From assembly GCA_020632715.1 (NCBI GenBank), contig JACKFA010000011.1, positions 124,001-188,000 of the forward strand: a stretch of 64,000 nt of DNA. The letters run 5' to 3'. Numbering within the stretch: position 1 is the stretch's first letter; each line of letters starts with the position of its first letter. The translations under genes were made by a program, and so were the position numbers. Shown one piece after another: positions 11,814 to 21,349 of this stretch. The notes beneath the pieces were generated by a model. It searched no databases. It saw only the letters and a program-made list of their open reading frames with translations, and was not told the origin of the DNA. Source of the DNA: Deltaproteobacteria bacterium. GTDB taxonomy: Bacteria > Myxococcota_A > UBA9042 > PHBI01.

Positions 11814-14470
11814 ACGCGCCACGTCTGACGCTCATCCCCGCCCTGGCCGCGCTGCTCGCGCTGCCCGCCTGTGACACCGTCGCGCCGTGCGAGGCCGACG
11901 CGCCGGCGCTCGCGGTCGCCGCGCTGACGGCCCCGCCACCCGAGCCGATCGGCGCCCAGGGCAAGACGGACGCCGCGGTGTTCAACGCCGACGGGACGCT
12001 CGTGAACCCGACCGCCGACAGCGATCGCGACGGGATCTCCGACGGCGACGAGGTCGCGGGCTGGCTCCTCACGCTCGACCCCGACGGCTGGGCCGCGTTC
12101 CTCGCGGACGGCGGCGCCATCCCGGTCGGCGGCACGGCGGCCCCCAAGGCGACCGTGCAGGTCTACGTCACGAGCGATCCGCGCTTCGCCGACACCGACG
12201 GCGACGGGCTCGACGACGGGCACGAGCGCGCGGCGCAGGCGGACCCGCGCAAGTGGGACACCGACGGCGACGGCCTCACGGACCTCGAGGAGGTCACGCG
12301 CTTCGGGACGAACCCGTCGCGCGTGGACTCCGACGGCGACGCGACGGGCGGCGATCCGCAGCACCCGCTGCCGCCGCTCGCGGCGCTCTTCGACGGCGCC
12401 GAGCTGAAGCTCGTGACGGGCGCGGACGGGGTCCGGCGGCCGGGGCCGGGCGCGACGAATCCGAACGTCGCCGACACCGACGGGGACGGCGTGAACGACT
12501 ACGACGAGCTCCTGAGCGGGACGCGCCGCCCGGCCGTCGCGGAGATCCCGGAGATCGCCATCGGCCCCACGCCGGGCTCGCAGATCGACATGTACATCAA
12601 CACGGTCACGACCGCGGGGCAGACCGACACGCGCACCGAGGGGACGAGCATCACCTTCGAGGAGAGCGCGAACGCCTCGCTCAGCGGCACGCTCACGTTC
12701 GCCGCGGCGCACGAGGAGTACGCCGAGGCCTACGCGAAGACCAAGGACAAGGGCGGCTGCTGCCTCAACTTCGCCGACTCCGAGAACGAGATCGGCGTGA
12801 AGTGGGACACGAAGACCACGCTCAAGAACTCGGCCACGTTGACGTTCGACAGCTCGATCACCATCGGCGGGTCGTACGCCACGAGCAGCGCGCGGGCGCG
12901 CGAGGCGCGCGGCGAGATCACGATGACGGGCGGCACCGTGCGGCTCTCGGTGGACGTGGCGAACACGGGGCCCGTGCCGGTGCGCGTGAGCGACCTCGCC
13001 ATCGGGCTCTCGCGCTGGGACGGCTACACGCGGCTCTACGTGCCGGTGACCGAGCTCCTGCCGGCGCAGGACGAGCTCGGGGTGCTGGCGCCCGGGACGA
13101 CGCGGACGTTCCTCGTCGAGGACACGGACGTGCCGCTCCAGGCCATCCTCGCGCTCCTCGACGACCCGCGGCAGCTGAACCTGACGGCGGCGCGGCTCTC
13201 CCTCGAGGACGCGGGCGGGCAGGACTTCGACTTCCAGCTCGACGACGTGCTCGGGAGCACGGTGTCGCTCTACGTCGCGTCCGACACGGGGCTCCGGCGG
13301 GTGCTCGTGGCGCCGGCGAACCCGTCGGGGGGGCTCACGATGCGGGAGGCGCTCGCGGCGGCGGGCCTCGACGACGTCACGGTGACGGAGGTGGCGCCGC
13401 CCGACGGCGTAGGCGACACCATCTTCGCCGTGCAGGTGGGGGACCTCAGGACCGAGCTCTACAGCGGCGCGGCGCCCGACCTCGGCGACACGCGGCCGTA
13501 CGTCGCGACGGACGGGCCGGGGCCGCGCTGGGTGAAGCGCGGGTGGTTCGCGCAGGTGCGGCGGAAGGACGCGAGCCGCGACCAGACGTACTACCCGAAC
13601 ATGCTCGACGCGCTCCTCTACGTCGGCGACGAGGTGCGGCTCGTGTACGACGAGGACCTCGACCGCGACGGGGTCCCGGCGAAGCTCGAGGCGCTGCTCG
13701 GGTCGAGCGACCTCGCGATCCAGTCGGACGTGAGCCCGGCGTTCCCGGACGGGGACGGGCTCTCGGACTTCTGGGAGGCGTACGAGCCGTGGGAGGTGCG
13801 CTGGGACGGACACACGCCGTATCAGGTCTATGGCAGCCCGGGGCTCGTCGACGCTGATGGGGACGGGCTCAGCGACGCCCAGGAGGCGGAGGCCGGGACG
13901 GATCCGCGGCTCGCGGACACGGACTTCGACTCGCTGTCGGACGGGGTCGAGGTGGCGGCGGGCGGCGACCCGGGGGCGACGCTCGGCGCGGACGCGCAGC
14001 GGCCGACGGTGAGCTGCCTCATCGACCGGATCGTGCTGCCGCCCGACTACCAGCACGTCGCGACGGAGATCACGGTGTCGGCGACGGATCCGCAGGCGGA
14101 TCTCACGACCGTGCTGCTCGAGGCGCTGCTCCCGGCGGGGGACTATCAGACCGACGAGCGCTCCTGGGCGCGCGGGAGGCCGACGCCCGAGTACTACGCC
14201 TACACGGACAGGATCCTGACGGACGTCGCGGCCATCGCGGTCGGACAGGACGTCGAGGTCACGCCGAGCGCGGACGGGGGCGAGGTGTGGACGACGCGCC
14301 CGACCGGGGCCGTGACGTTCAAGGCGTCGGCGAACCTCCCGACGCAGTGCTACCCGGAGTACGGGGCGCTCGCGTGGCAGCTCACGGTGACGGCCGTGGA
14401 CGCGGGCGGGCACGCGGCGACGACCACGTGCGTGCCGACGGGGAACCTGGCCGACCTCGGCTGCCTCTGA
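11810..14470 (+). CDS. Protective-antigen-like (binary toxin B type) Ca-binding lipoprotein 2
   Basis: The protein has 886 residues and is translationally coupled to the previous gene (ATGA overlap). It has a good lipoprotein signal, LLALPAC with Cys21. Its layout parallels its neighbour: DSDRDGISDGDEVAGW, FADTDGDGLDDGHE and WDTDGDGLTDLEE Ca motifs, then a long amphipathic Ser/Thr-rich beta stretch (SITFEESANASLSGTLTF and after). Then come RLSVDVANTGPVPVRVSDL and GLTMREALAAAGLDDV, matching the protective antigen pore domain segments. More thrombospondin-3-like Asp repeats and an Ig-like C-terminus follow. The pair looks like an old tandem duplication. No catalytic A component sits beside them. 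They may form a hetero-oligomeric surface complex; that is inference. Confidence 0.75.
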   Translation: MNAPRLTLIPALAALLALPACDTVAPCEADAPALAVAALTAPPPEPIGAQGKTDAAVFNADGTLVNPTADSDRDGISDGDEVAGWLLTLDPDGWAAFLADGGAIPVGGTAAPKATVQVYVTSDPRFADTDGDGLDDGHERAAQADPRKWDTDGDGLTDLEEVTRFGTNPSRVDSDGDATGGDPQHPLPPLAALFDGAELKLVTGADGVRRPGPGATNPNVADTDGDGVNDYDELLSGTRRPAVAEIPEIAIGPTPGSQIDMYINTVTTAGQTDTRTEGTSITFEESANASLSGTLTFAAAHEEYAEAYAKTKDKGGCCLNFADSENEIGVKWDTKTTLKNSATLTFDSSITIGGSYATSSARAREARGEITMTGGTVRLSVDVANTGPVPVRVSDLAIGLSRWDGYTRLYVPVTELLPAQDELGVLAPGTTRTFLVEDTDVPLQAILALLDDPRQLNLTAARLSLEDAGGQDFDFQLDDVLGSTVSLYVASDTGLRRVLVAPANPSGGLTMREALAAAGLDDVTVTEVAPPDGVGDTIFAVQVGDLRTELYSGAAPDLGDTRPYVATDGPGPRWVKRGWFAQVRRKDASRDQTYYPNMLDALLYVGDEVRLVYDEDLDRDGVPAKLEALLGSSDLAIQSDVSPAFPDGDGLSDFWEAYEPWEVRWDGHTPYQVYGSPGLVDADGDGLSDAQEAEAGTDPRLADTDFDSLSDGVEVAAGGDPGATLGADAQRPTVSCLIDRIVLPPDYQHVATEITVSATDPQADLTTVLLEALLPAGDYQTDERSWARGRPTPEYYAYTDRILTDVAAIAVGQDVEVTPSADGGEVWTTRPTGAVTFKASANLPTQCYPEYGALAWQLTVTAVDAGGHAATTTCVPTGNLADLGCL

Positions 14471-14574
14471 TCGAGCGCAGGCTCGGCGCGCGGCGTCCTC
14501 GCCAAGAGAGCGCCGCGCGCCGGGGCCGGTCCGCCTCGGCCGCGGCCGCGACGAGCCCCCCTCGGGTCAGGGGT

Positions 14575-14726
14575 TGTGAAGAAATACCCGGACCGAGCCG
14601 GCGCGCCGACCCGCGAGCCGCCCACGGAGCAGCCCCGCGGGAATCCCTCGTGGTATTTCACGGGGCTGCGACGAAGGCCGGCGAAGCGTATCGGCGATGC
14701 CGGCGACGGGAGGGGATTTCTTCACA
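14575..14726 (-). mobile_element. Hairpin element with variable arms, copy 4 (reverse orientation, intergenic)
   Basis: The arms TGTGAAGAAAT (14575-14585) and ATTTCTTCACA (14716-14726) are perfectly complementary, and the stem continues with CC/GG after one mismatch. Next to the arms lie CGGACCGAGCC and GGCGACGGGA, the reverse complements of the GCTCGGTCCG and TCCCGTCGC boxes of the 160-bp elements. The interior forms GCAGCCCC/GGGGCTGC. Its arms share no sequence with the other copies. It lies between two convergent genes, so no gene is broken. I see no clear TA flank. Confidence 0.7.
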
Positions 14727-14742
14727 CCTTCTCAGAAGGTGT
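14724..14742. terminator. Perfect 19-base palindrome, possible bidirectional terminator
   Basis: ACACCTTCT-C-AGAAGGTGT forms a strong stem 9 nt past the stop of the minus-strand lipoprotein gene, between convergent genes. It overlaps the end of the hairpin element. No T-tract follows, so factor-independent termination is uncertain. Confidence 0.4.
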
Positions 14743-14751
14743 TTCACCTTC

Positions 14752-15324
14752 TCAGAGCAGCGGGCCCCAGGTCGCCGCGAGCTCGTCGGCGGTCACGCGC
14801 ACGAGGTTCTCGAAGACCCAGCGCCCGCCGTCCCAGCTCAGGTCGACCGCGGCCACGGTCCCGTCCGCGAAGGTGTGGAAGCGCACGGCGCGGCGGCCCT
14901 CGTCGCCGCGCACCTCGCCGAGCTCACCGCGGTTCCACGCCGTCACGGCCTCCATCTGCCAGGAGCCCGGCCCGAAGAGGTAGTCGTGGTACTGCGTGCC
15001 GGGGGCGAGCTCGTCGCGGTGGTCGGCGCCGCCGGTCGCGCCGAGCGCGAAGAGCCCGTCGAGATCGGCCGCCGCCCAGTAGACGAGCACGGAGCGGGCG
15101 AGGGTCTGCATCGCGCGCGCCTCGGCCGTCGGGCCGGGCTGCGTCGGCTCGGCCGTGTCGGGGGTGACCTGGACGGTGTCCGCGCCGCCGGTCGGCTGGC
15201 TCGTGTCCGACTCGCTCGGCGTCGTCGTGGGGTCGAGGGGCGTCGCGGGAGGCGCCAGCTGATCGCCGCACGCCACCGCCAAGAGCGCCGTCGAGGCGGC
15301 CAGGAACAGGATTCTGAGGGTCAT
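14752..15324 (-). CDS. Small lipoprotein of unknown function
   Basis: The protein has 190 residues. It starts with a clear lipoprotein signal, FLAASTALLAVAC. A Thr/Pro/Asp-rich linker (about residues 25-65) separates the lipid anchor from a globular domain of about 120 residues with the phrases LARSVLVYWAAADLDGLFAL, WQMEAVTAWN and AAVDLSWDGGRWVFENLVRV. The helix-then-beta order recalls small cystatin/NTF2-like folds, but I see no diagnostic motif. It lies 82 nt downstream of the giant choice-of-anchor gene on the same strand and could be co-transcribed with it. Its 3' end meets the palindrome at 14724-14742. Confidence 0.7.
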   Translation of the reverse strand: MTLRILFLAASTALLAVACGDQLAPPATPLDPTTTPSESDTSQPTGGADTVQVTPDTAEPTQPGPTAEARAMQTLARSVLVYWAAADLDGLFALGATGGADHRDELAPGTQYHDYLFGPGSWQMEAVTAWNRGELGEVRGDEGRRAVRFHTFADGTVAAVDLSWDGGRWVFENLVRVTADELAATWGPLL

Positions 15325-15406
15325 CGGTGTCCTCTCGCTTGAAGGGCGCGCCGGCGCCGGGCCGCGTGGCTCTCGCCCGCGCAGCCCGCCGCGGCGTGGT
15401 GTGGCG

Positions 15407-18400
15407 TCAGGGGTAGATGGCGTCGGGGGTGACGTCGCTCGACGGCAAGGAGGTCTGGTTCGACGGCGGCACGAAGCCCGGCTGGCAGTCCGTGAGCACG
15501 CGCAGGTGCCCCGCCCAGCCCGGGATCCGGAGCCCGACGTTCGCCTGGTTCGGCGCCCAGGGCGGGCCCTGGTGGATGAGCGTGCCCGCGAGGACGAAGC
15601 CGAACTGCTGGACGTTGGTGAGCTTCACGGTCGCGAACGGCGCGAAGATGTTCCCCTCGAGGCCGTAGGTGTCGAGCGTGAGCGCGCCGGTGTTCGGGAA
15701 GTTGAACACCGCCTCGATCTGCCGCGGGTGGACGTGCTTGAACTTGAACTCGCCGTACTTGAAGGTGAGCGACGCGGAGCCGGTGAACGTCACGAGGACG
15801 GTCGAGCCGTTCGGGACGACCAGGTCGCTGTCGTTCACGTAGGGACCGCCGGCGCCGTTGGCCCACGGCGCCCCCGGGACCTGGAAGACGTAGGCGAAGT
15901 CGGGGCTCCCGGAGGTGCCGGCGGGGCACTGCGAGGGGGTCGACGCGGAGCTCGTGCACTTGAGGGACAGGCCGCCCCAGAAGCTCGCGATCGCGGAGCC
16001 GCGCGTCGGGACGCCGGCGAGGTACTGCGACAGGGCGCGGAAGTCGCTGCAGAGCCCGGGGAAGTCGATGGGGTTCGCCTCGACGTAGGCGCCGCCCTCG
16101 CGGAGCGTGACGTTGCCCTGGATGTCGAACGCGGACGCGTACGGCTTCGTGTGGGCGACGCTGCCGTAGATGCTGCCGCTCCCGCTCGAGACCATCTCGT
16201 CGCCGACGTAGAGGACCGTCGTGGGCTCGCCCGGGTTCTGGACCTGGAACGCGGACTGCGCGCTGCCCACCGGGAAGCCGTTGCTGTCCTGGGCCCACGG
16301 GGTGGGCTCGACCCACTCGCCGACCGAGAAGCCCGACGTGGCCGGCGCGAAGGTGCCGGCGACGCCGACCTTGCCCTTGGCGTCGTCCATGTTGGTGTAG
16401 TCGCCGCAGACGAAGGCGTTCCAGTGCTCGTCGATGGGGTAGAGCGAGAACTCGTTGACCTGGTCGGGCTCGCAGGCGAGCGGCACGTCGATCTGCACGA
16501 GCTTCACCTCGAGCGCCGAGCACAGCGTCGCCGGGAGCGTGTCGAGCGCGGCGACGTCGGCCCCGGTCGTCGGGAGGCCGGCGAGCGGGCTCTGCGGGTC
16601 GGCGGCGACGTAGCTGAGCTCGTAGCGGCGGTAGAAGCCGTTGCCGAGCGTCAGCGGCGGGGCCGCGTCGAGGCCCGAGTGGACGATCGTGGTCTCGCCG
16701 TCGCGGGTGAAGAAGTAGGCGACGGTGAGGTCGTCCTCGGTGGGCGCGGAGCCGACGCAGTGGCCGGCGCCGTCGCAGGTCGCGTCGAAGACGCAGGCCT
16801 CGGCGCTCGTGCAGGTCGTGCCCTGCTCCGCGTTGGCCGGGGCGTCGGCGCTGCAGTCACCGAGCTGCTCGTCGCAGGTCTCGACCGCGCAGCCGTCGCC
16901 GATGGGGGCGCCGCAGACGATCGGCGTCCCCGCGCACTCGCCGCCGGCGCAGGTGTCGTTCTCCGTGCAGTTGACGCCATCGTCGCAGGACGCCGTGTTG
17001 TCGGCGTTGACGCAGCCGGTCTGCGGGTCGCAGGAGTCGTCCGTGCAGACGTTGTCGTCGTCGCAGTCCGGGGCCGCGCCGCCGACGCACGCCCCGTTCG
17101 CGCACGTGTCGTTCGTCGTGCACGCCGAGCCGTCGTCGCAGGAGGCCGCGTTGTCGGCGTTCACGCAGCCGGTCTGCGGGTCGCAGGAGTCGTCCGTGCA
17201 GACGTTGGCGTCGTCGCAGTCCGGGGCCGCGCCACCGACGCACGCCCCGTTCGCGCACGTGTCGTTCGTCGTGCACGCCGAGCCGTCCTCGCATGACGCC
17301 GTGTTCGGGCTGTTCACGCAGCCCGTCGCCGCGTTGCAGGAGTCGTCCGTGCAGACGTTGGCGTCGTCGCAGTCCGGGGCCGCGCCGCCGACACACGCCC
17401 CGTTCGCGCACGTGTCGTTCGTCGTGCACGCCGAGCCGTCCTCGCAGGACGCCGCGTTGTCGGCGTTCACGCAGCCGATCTGCGGGTCGCAGGAGTCGTC
17501 CGTGCAGACGTTGGCGTCGTCGCAGTCCGGGGCCGCGCCGCCGACGCACGCCCCGTTCGCGCACGTGTCGTTCGTCGTGCACGCCGAGCCGTCCTCGCAG
17601 GACACCGAGTTCGGGCTGTTCACGCAGCCGGTCTCCGCGTCGCAGGAGTCGTCCGTGCAGACGTTGGCGTCGTCGCAGTCGGGCGCGGGCCCGCCGACGC
17701 AGACCTCGTTCGCGCACGTGTCGTTGGTCGTGCACGCCGAGCCGTCCTCGCACGGCGCGGTGTTGGCGACGTGCTGACAGCCGAGCTTCCCGCCGCAGGT
17801 GTCCGTCGTGCAGGGGTTGCCGTCGTCGCAGTCGACGTCCTCGCCGTCGACGTTGCCGTCGCAGTCGTTGTCGCGGCCGTCGCAGACCTCCTCGCCACCC
17901 TCCTGCGCGACGCAGGAGTCGTAGACCTGCCCGCCCACGCACGACGTCGCGCCCGTGCTCGCGCACGCCCCGCTGCCGCAGGTGGTCGGCACGGACTCGT
18001 AGCCCTCGTCCGCGACGCCGTCGCAGTTGTCGTCGACGCCGTCGCAGTTGTCGTCGGCCACCTCGGGGTGCGCCTCGGCGACGTAGCTGCACGTGCCGGC
18101 GACGCTGCACGTGTCGCGCGTGCAGACGTCCTGGTCCTGGCAGGTGCAGGCCGCGCCCACCAGGATCGTCGTCGTCTCGCCGGTCGTGATCGTGAACGTC
18201 TGCGGGACGTTGGTCGTGTAGGACCAGACGGCCTCGGTCGGCGCGTTCGGGTTGACGACCACGAGGCCGTAGCTCCCGGCCGCGAGGTTCGTCACGACGA
18301 AGCCCTCGTTCGTGAAGGGGATCTCGAACTGGATGTCGGTGTCGAGGAGGTCGAGCAGGATCACCTTCCACCCGGCGAGGGCGGTCTCGTCCGCGTCGCG

Positions 18401-20935
18401 CACGCCGTCGCCGCTCTGGTCGAACCAGCCGCTGATCTCGAGCTCACCGGGGCACAGGTTCACCTTCGCCGGCGCCGACTCGCGCGTCGTGATCGGGAGG
18501 AGCTCGGCCGAGCTCAGGTCGGCCGTGCCGCGCACGATGTCGCCGGTCTGCGCCGTCGAGGCGACGTCGAGGTACATCGTGAGCGGGACCGCCGCGTAGG
18601 GCGCGAGGCTCGGGACCTCGAGCCGCACCTTGGTCGCCGTGGCGTCGCAGCCCGTGAGCGCGATCCAGCTCCCCCCCTGGAAGCAGCTGGCCGTGACCCC
18701 GTTGTCCGCGGCGAAGCTCGCGTACTTGAAGAACGTGTCGATCTCGGTGCCGCTCCCGTCGCCGGCCTTCGGCAGCGGCATGACGAGCGCGAGGTTCGTG
18801 AGCGGCACGCCGCCCGAGTTCACGATGGTGCCCTTGAGCCCCATCGTGCCTTCGTCGTCGCACACGGGCTCCACGGTGAGGCGCATCTCGGCGGGCACCT
18901 GCATCGTGACGTTGAAGTTCGTGGTCGGGGGGTAGATCACGTTGTCGCCGACGACCTTCTGGACGAACTGGACGAGCTGCCCCTGGGTGAACGGGTAGGA
19001 GGGGTCGTAGAAGACGGTCACGCGGAAGTACGGGTAGAAGGCCGGCGCGCAGCCCACTTCGCTGCAGTTGTTGGCGGCGTAGATGTCCTCGGTCCCGTCC
19101 CCGGCGAGGCGGATCTGGTAGCTGCCGTCGGGCTTCAGGGTGAACGTGGACTGGACGATGGCGGCGTCGCAGTCGCCGTAGCTGTAGCCCACCTGCGCCT
19201 CGATCGGGATGACGCCCGGCGGGAGGTCGATCGTGTAGACGGGGTTCTTCGGCGGCGCGTAGCCGGAGTAGGGCTGGAAGCCGAGCGTGTAGGTCTCGAG
19301 CGTGCCGCGGTTCGCCGTCGTCTTGTTCGAGTAGTTGGTGATGTAGACCTGCGAGTCGCCCGTGATGGTGATCTGGTGCACCGCCGAGTGGACCTCGGGC
19401 GTCGCGCCCGCGGACCGCCGGACCGAGCTGTGGGCCTGCCAGGTGAAGGTGTCGCCGATGCCCGCGCACCCCTCGACGCCCACGTAGATGTAGAGCTGGA
19501 AGGGGCCGTAGGTGACGGCGACGCCGTGCTCGTCGATGGACCAGGTGTCGGCGTAGGCGACGAGGTGGGTGGTCGCGGTGAAGTCGTACTGCGTGTCGCG
19601 CGCCACCTCGGTGCAGTTGGCGTCGCGGTTCGCGAGGAAGTCGGCGAGGCCGAGCTCGCCCTGGACCGCGGGGATCTGGCAGGCGTAGTAGCGGAAGCCG
19701 TGGTCCTCGTATCCGCGCGCCCAGCCGATGTAGGCGCTCAGGTAGTCGTGTCGGATGGCGCTCGGGATGGCGACCGACAGGAAGGCGTCGCGGGCCGGGC
19801 TCGAGCCCCCGGGCGGCTCGAGGGTGAAGCCGACGTAGGCCGTCTGGCCCGGGCCGAGCGTGGTGTAGCCGTTGTCGGTGAGGTAGCCGGCGGCGTCACA
19901 GAGGGTCGGCGTCTGCGTGAGCAGGTAGTTCGGCGGGAAGGTCTCCTCCCTCAGGGTGCTCGGGTTCGAGCCGTCGGAGGCCGTGGAGCCGGCGAGGCTC
20001 ATCGTCAGCGTCGTCTCGCTGGGCAGCTGCGCGGACGAGCACGGGACCCACAGATAGTCGGCGCCGTAGGCGCTGTTCGAGTAGATCTGCGTGGCGACGT
20101 AGCCTTGGCTGCCGTTGTACTGGAGGTTGACGTAGGGATCGGGGATCGTGATGGACACGTCGTGCTCGAGGGCGCTCACCGCGTCCCACGCGCTGCCGAC
20201 GTTCGAGATCGCGAGCCCGTAGTTCTGGTACTCCTTCACGTAGCGGAGCCCGACCTGCGGGAGGCTCGTGCTCAGCGTCGACCCGGGGTGCACGTAGCCG
20301 GCGGCCTGGTTGTAGACCTGGTTGTAGAGGATGGTGACGACGCCGAGGACGCCGCCCACGGTCGCGAAGCCCGTCTCCGAGCTGTTGTGCCAGTCGTGGC
20401 CGAGCCGGAGGTCGAGCACGGTGTCCGCGAGCGCGGTCGTCGCGTTCGCGGTCATCGCGGGGATGTCGATCGGGGCGCTCTCAGGCCCGTACTGCGCGTT
20501 CATCGTGGCGCTGAGCCCGAAGGTCGTGCCGTCCGGGATGCGCCCCGGCGGGAGGCGGACCGTGATCGGGATCTGCCCCGACAGGCCGCCCGACGGCACG
20601 GGGAGGAGGTCCGCGTGGAAGCTGCAGGTCCAGTCGAAGTAGTCGTTCCCCTCGAAGCTGCAGTAGCTCTGGAAGCTGGTGACCGCGCCGTGGCCGAACA
20701 CGACGACGTTCGGTGGCAGATCGATGTCGATCTGCACGTTCCGGAGGTCGGTGCCGGTCACGGCGTACTTCAGCGCCAGGGTGTACGGCGTGTTCGGCTC
20801 CATCTCGGCTGGAGCGTCGAACGTGAAGGTGACGTCGGGTGTCGGATCCGCGGTGGCGGCGCCGGAGGTGGCCATGAGCGCGAGGGCGCCGACGACCGCC
20901 GAGAAGATGGATCGATACGTGCCGGAGAGGTGCAT
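15407..20935 (-). CDS. Giant secreted Cys-rich protein with choice-of-anchor A domain
   Basis: The protein has 1842 residues from ATG 20935, chosen because AAGGAAGG precedes it and a signal peptide follows (SAVVGALALMATSGAATA). The order is: beta-rich DUF11-like repeats (about 20-850); an SdrD-B-like module (DQSGDGVRDADETALAGWKV); a MopE-type segment (DNCDGVDDNCDGVADEG); and five near-identical 51-residue Cys-rich repeats (CDDANVCTDDSCD ... CEDGSACTTNDTCANGACV). The C-terminal choice-of-anchor A-like domain contains WNAFVCGDYTNMDDAKGKVGV and TGALTLDTYGLEGNIFAPFA. It is probably exported to the cell surface or matrix. No enzymatic motif is visible. The AT-rich region upstream of the start probably holds its promoter. 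Confidence 0.85.
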   Translation of the reverse strand: MHLSGTYRSIFSAVVGALALMATSGAATADPTPDVTFTFDAPAEMEPNTPYTLALKYAVTGTDLRNVQIDIDLPPNVVVFGHGAVTSFQSYCSFEGNDYFDWTCSFHADLLPVPSGGLSGQIPITVRLPPGRIPDGTTFGLSATMNAQYGPESAPIDIPAMTANATTALADTVLDLRLGHDWHNSSETGFATVGGVLGVVTILYNQVYNQAAGYVHPGSTLSTSLPQVGLRYVKEYQNYGLAISNVGSAWDAVSALEHDVSITIPDPYVNLQYNGSQGYVATQIYSNSAYGADYLWVPCSSAQLPSETTLTMSLAGSTASDGSNPSTLREETFPPNYLLTQTPTLCDAAGYLTDNGYTTLGPGQTAYVGFTLEPPGGSSPARDAFLSVAIPSAIRHDYLSAYIGWARGYEDHGFRYYACQIPAVQGELGLADFLANRDANCTEVARDTQYDFTATTHLVAYADTWSIDEHGVAVTYGPFQLYIYVGVEGCAGIGDTFTWQAHSSVRRSAGATPEVHSAVHQITITGDSQVYITNYSNKTTANRGTLETYTLGFQPYSGYAPPKNPVYTIDLPPGVIPIEAQVGYSYGDCDAAIVQSTFTLKPDGSYQIRLAGDGTEDIYAANNCSEVGCAPAFYPYFRVTVFYDPSYPFTQGQLVQFVQKVVGDNVIYPPTTNFNVTMQVPAEMRLTVEPVCDDEGTMGLKGTIVNSGGVPLTNLALVMPLPKAGDGSGTEIDTFFKYASFAADNGVTASCFQGGSWIALTGCDATATKVRLEVPSLAPYAAVPLTMYLDVASTAQTGDIVRGTADLSSAELLPITTRESAPAKVNLCPGELEISGWFDQSGDGVRDADETALAGWKVILLDLLDTDIQFEIPFTNEGFVVTNLAAGSYGLVVVNPNAPTEAVWSYTTNVPQTFTITTGETTTILVGAACTCQDQDVCTRDTCSVAGTCSYVAEAHPEVADDNCDGVDDNCDGVADEGYESVPTTCGSGACASTGATSCVGGQVYDSCVAQEGGEEVCDGRDNDCDGNVDGEDVDCDDGNPCTTDTCGGKLGCQHVANTAPCEDGSACTTNDTCANEVCVGGPAPDCDDANVCTDDSCDAETGCVNSPNSVSCEDGSACTTNDTCANGACVGGAAPDCDDANVCTDDSCDPQIGCVNADNAASCEDGSACTTNDTCANGACVGGAAPDCDDANVCTDDSCNAATGCVNSPNTASCEDGSACTTNDTCANGACVGGAAPDCDDANVCTDDSCDPQTGCVNADNAASCDDGSACTTNDTCANGACVGGAAPDCDDDNVCTDDSCDPQTGCVNADNTASCDDGVNCTENDTCAGGECAGTPIVCGAPIGDGCAVETCDEQLGDCSADAPANAEQGTTCTSAEACVFDATCDGAGHCVGSAPTEDDLTVAYFFTRDGETTIVHSGLDAAPPLTLGNGFYRRYELSYVAADPQSPLAGLPTTGADVAALDTLPATLCSALEVKLVQIDVPLACEPDQVNEFSLYPIDEHWNAFVCGDYTNMDDAKGKVGVAGTFAPATSGFSVGEWVEPTPWAQDSNGFPVGSAQSAFQVQNPGEPTTVLYVGDEMVSSGSGSIYGSVAHTKPYASAFDIQGNVTLREGGAYVEANPIDFPGLCSDFRALSQYLAGVPTRGSAIASFWGGLSLKCTSSASTPSQCPAGTSGSPDFAYVFQVPGAPWANGAGGPYVNDSDLVVPNGSTVLVTFTGSASLTFKYGEFKFKHVHPRQIEAVFNFPNTGALTLDTYGLEGNIFAPFATVKLTNVQQFGFVLAGTLIHQGPPWAPNQANVGLRIPGWAGHLRVLTDCQPGFVPPSNQTSLPSSDVTPDAIYP
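16985..17760 (-). repeat. Five tandem 153-bp repeats within a coding region
   Basis: The landmark CCGTGCAGAC recurs at 17041, 17194, 17347, 17500 and 17653, exactly 153 bp apart. Each unit encodes 51 residues with 8 or more cysteines. The copies are nearly identical in DNA, including synonymous sites, so they are recent duplications or are kept uniform by gene conversion. Unit gain or loss stays in frame. Confidence 0.9.
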
Positions 20936-21349
20936 GGCCTTCCTTCGTGCTCGTCGGACGCGCCGCGTCGAGACGCGCCCCAAGGCGCGCTCGCGCTGCC
21001 GCGATGCAGATTTGCGTGGAGATGGTTCCGGGCCCCGCAGTGCCCAGACCTACGTGTCGAGTAGAGCCCCGACACCACCGGATACGCAAGCGCCGATCTC
21101 GCAGAGGATCGCGTCGTGAAGGGCCGGAACGCGATCTCGGCGTTGCGGTGGGCGGGCGCGAGCGATGAAAAGAAATTGAACGGCTATTTTTTCACCAACT
21201 ATATGACAAGCCCGTGCGATATGTGCCGGAGACGTCGTCTCAATCGCGCAATAGTCGTTGTCCGGGGCTCCGCGCGGGGTAGACCCACGGGAGCCGCAGC
21301 TCGTAGTCGCTCGATCGGAAACGACCTTTCGGCCTGAATTCGGCCCGCC
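20936..21349. other. Gene-free region with an AT-rich promoter-like island
   Basis: No coding sequence is supported here. The stretch 21165-21225 (around AAAAGAAATTG and ATTTTTTCACC) is the most AT-rich piece of the window and lies 230-290 nt upstream of the choice-of-anchor gene on its template side. On the minus strand it contains TTGTCA and TATAGT, promoter-like hexamers, but not at ideal spacing. Confidence 0.35.

Noticed and set aside
9014..14470. A single 1818-codon gene covering both protective-antigen-like proteins
   Set aside because: Its first part is an Arg/Pro-rich shadow of the 9141-11813 gene. The real second gene starts at 11810 with its own lipobox.
16985..17760. CRISPR-like array
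   Set aside because: Regular spacing comes from a 153-bp coding repeat with no spacers; the frame is open throughout.
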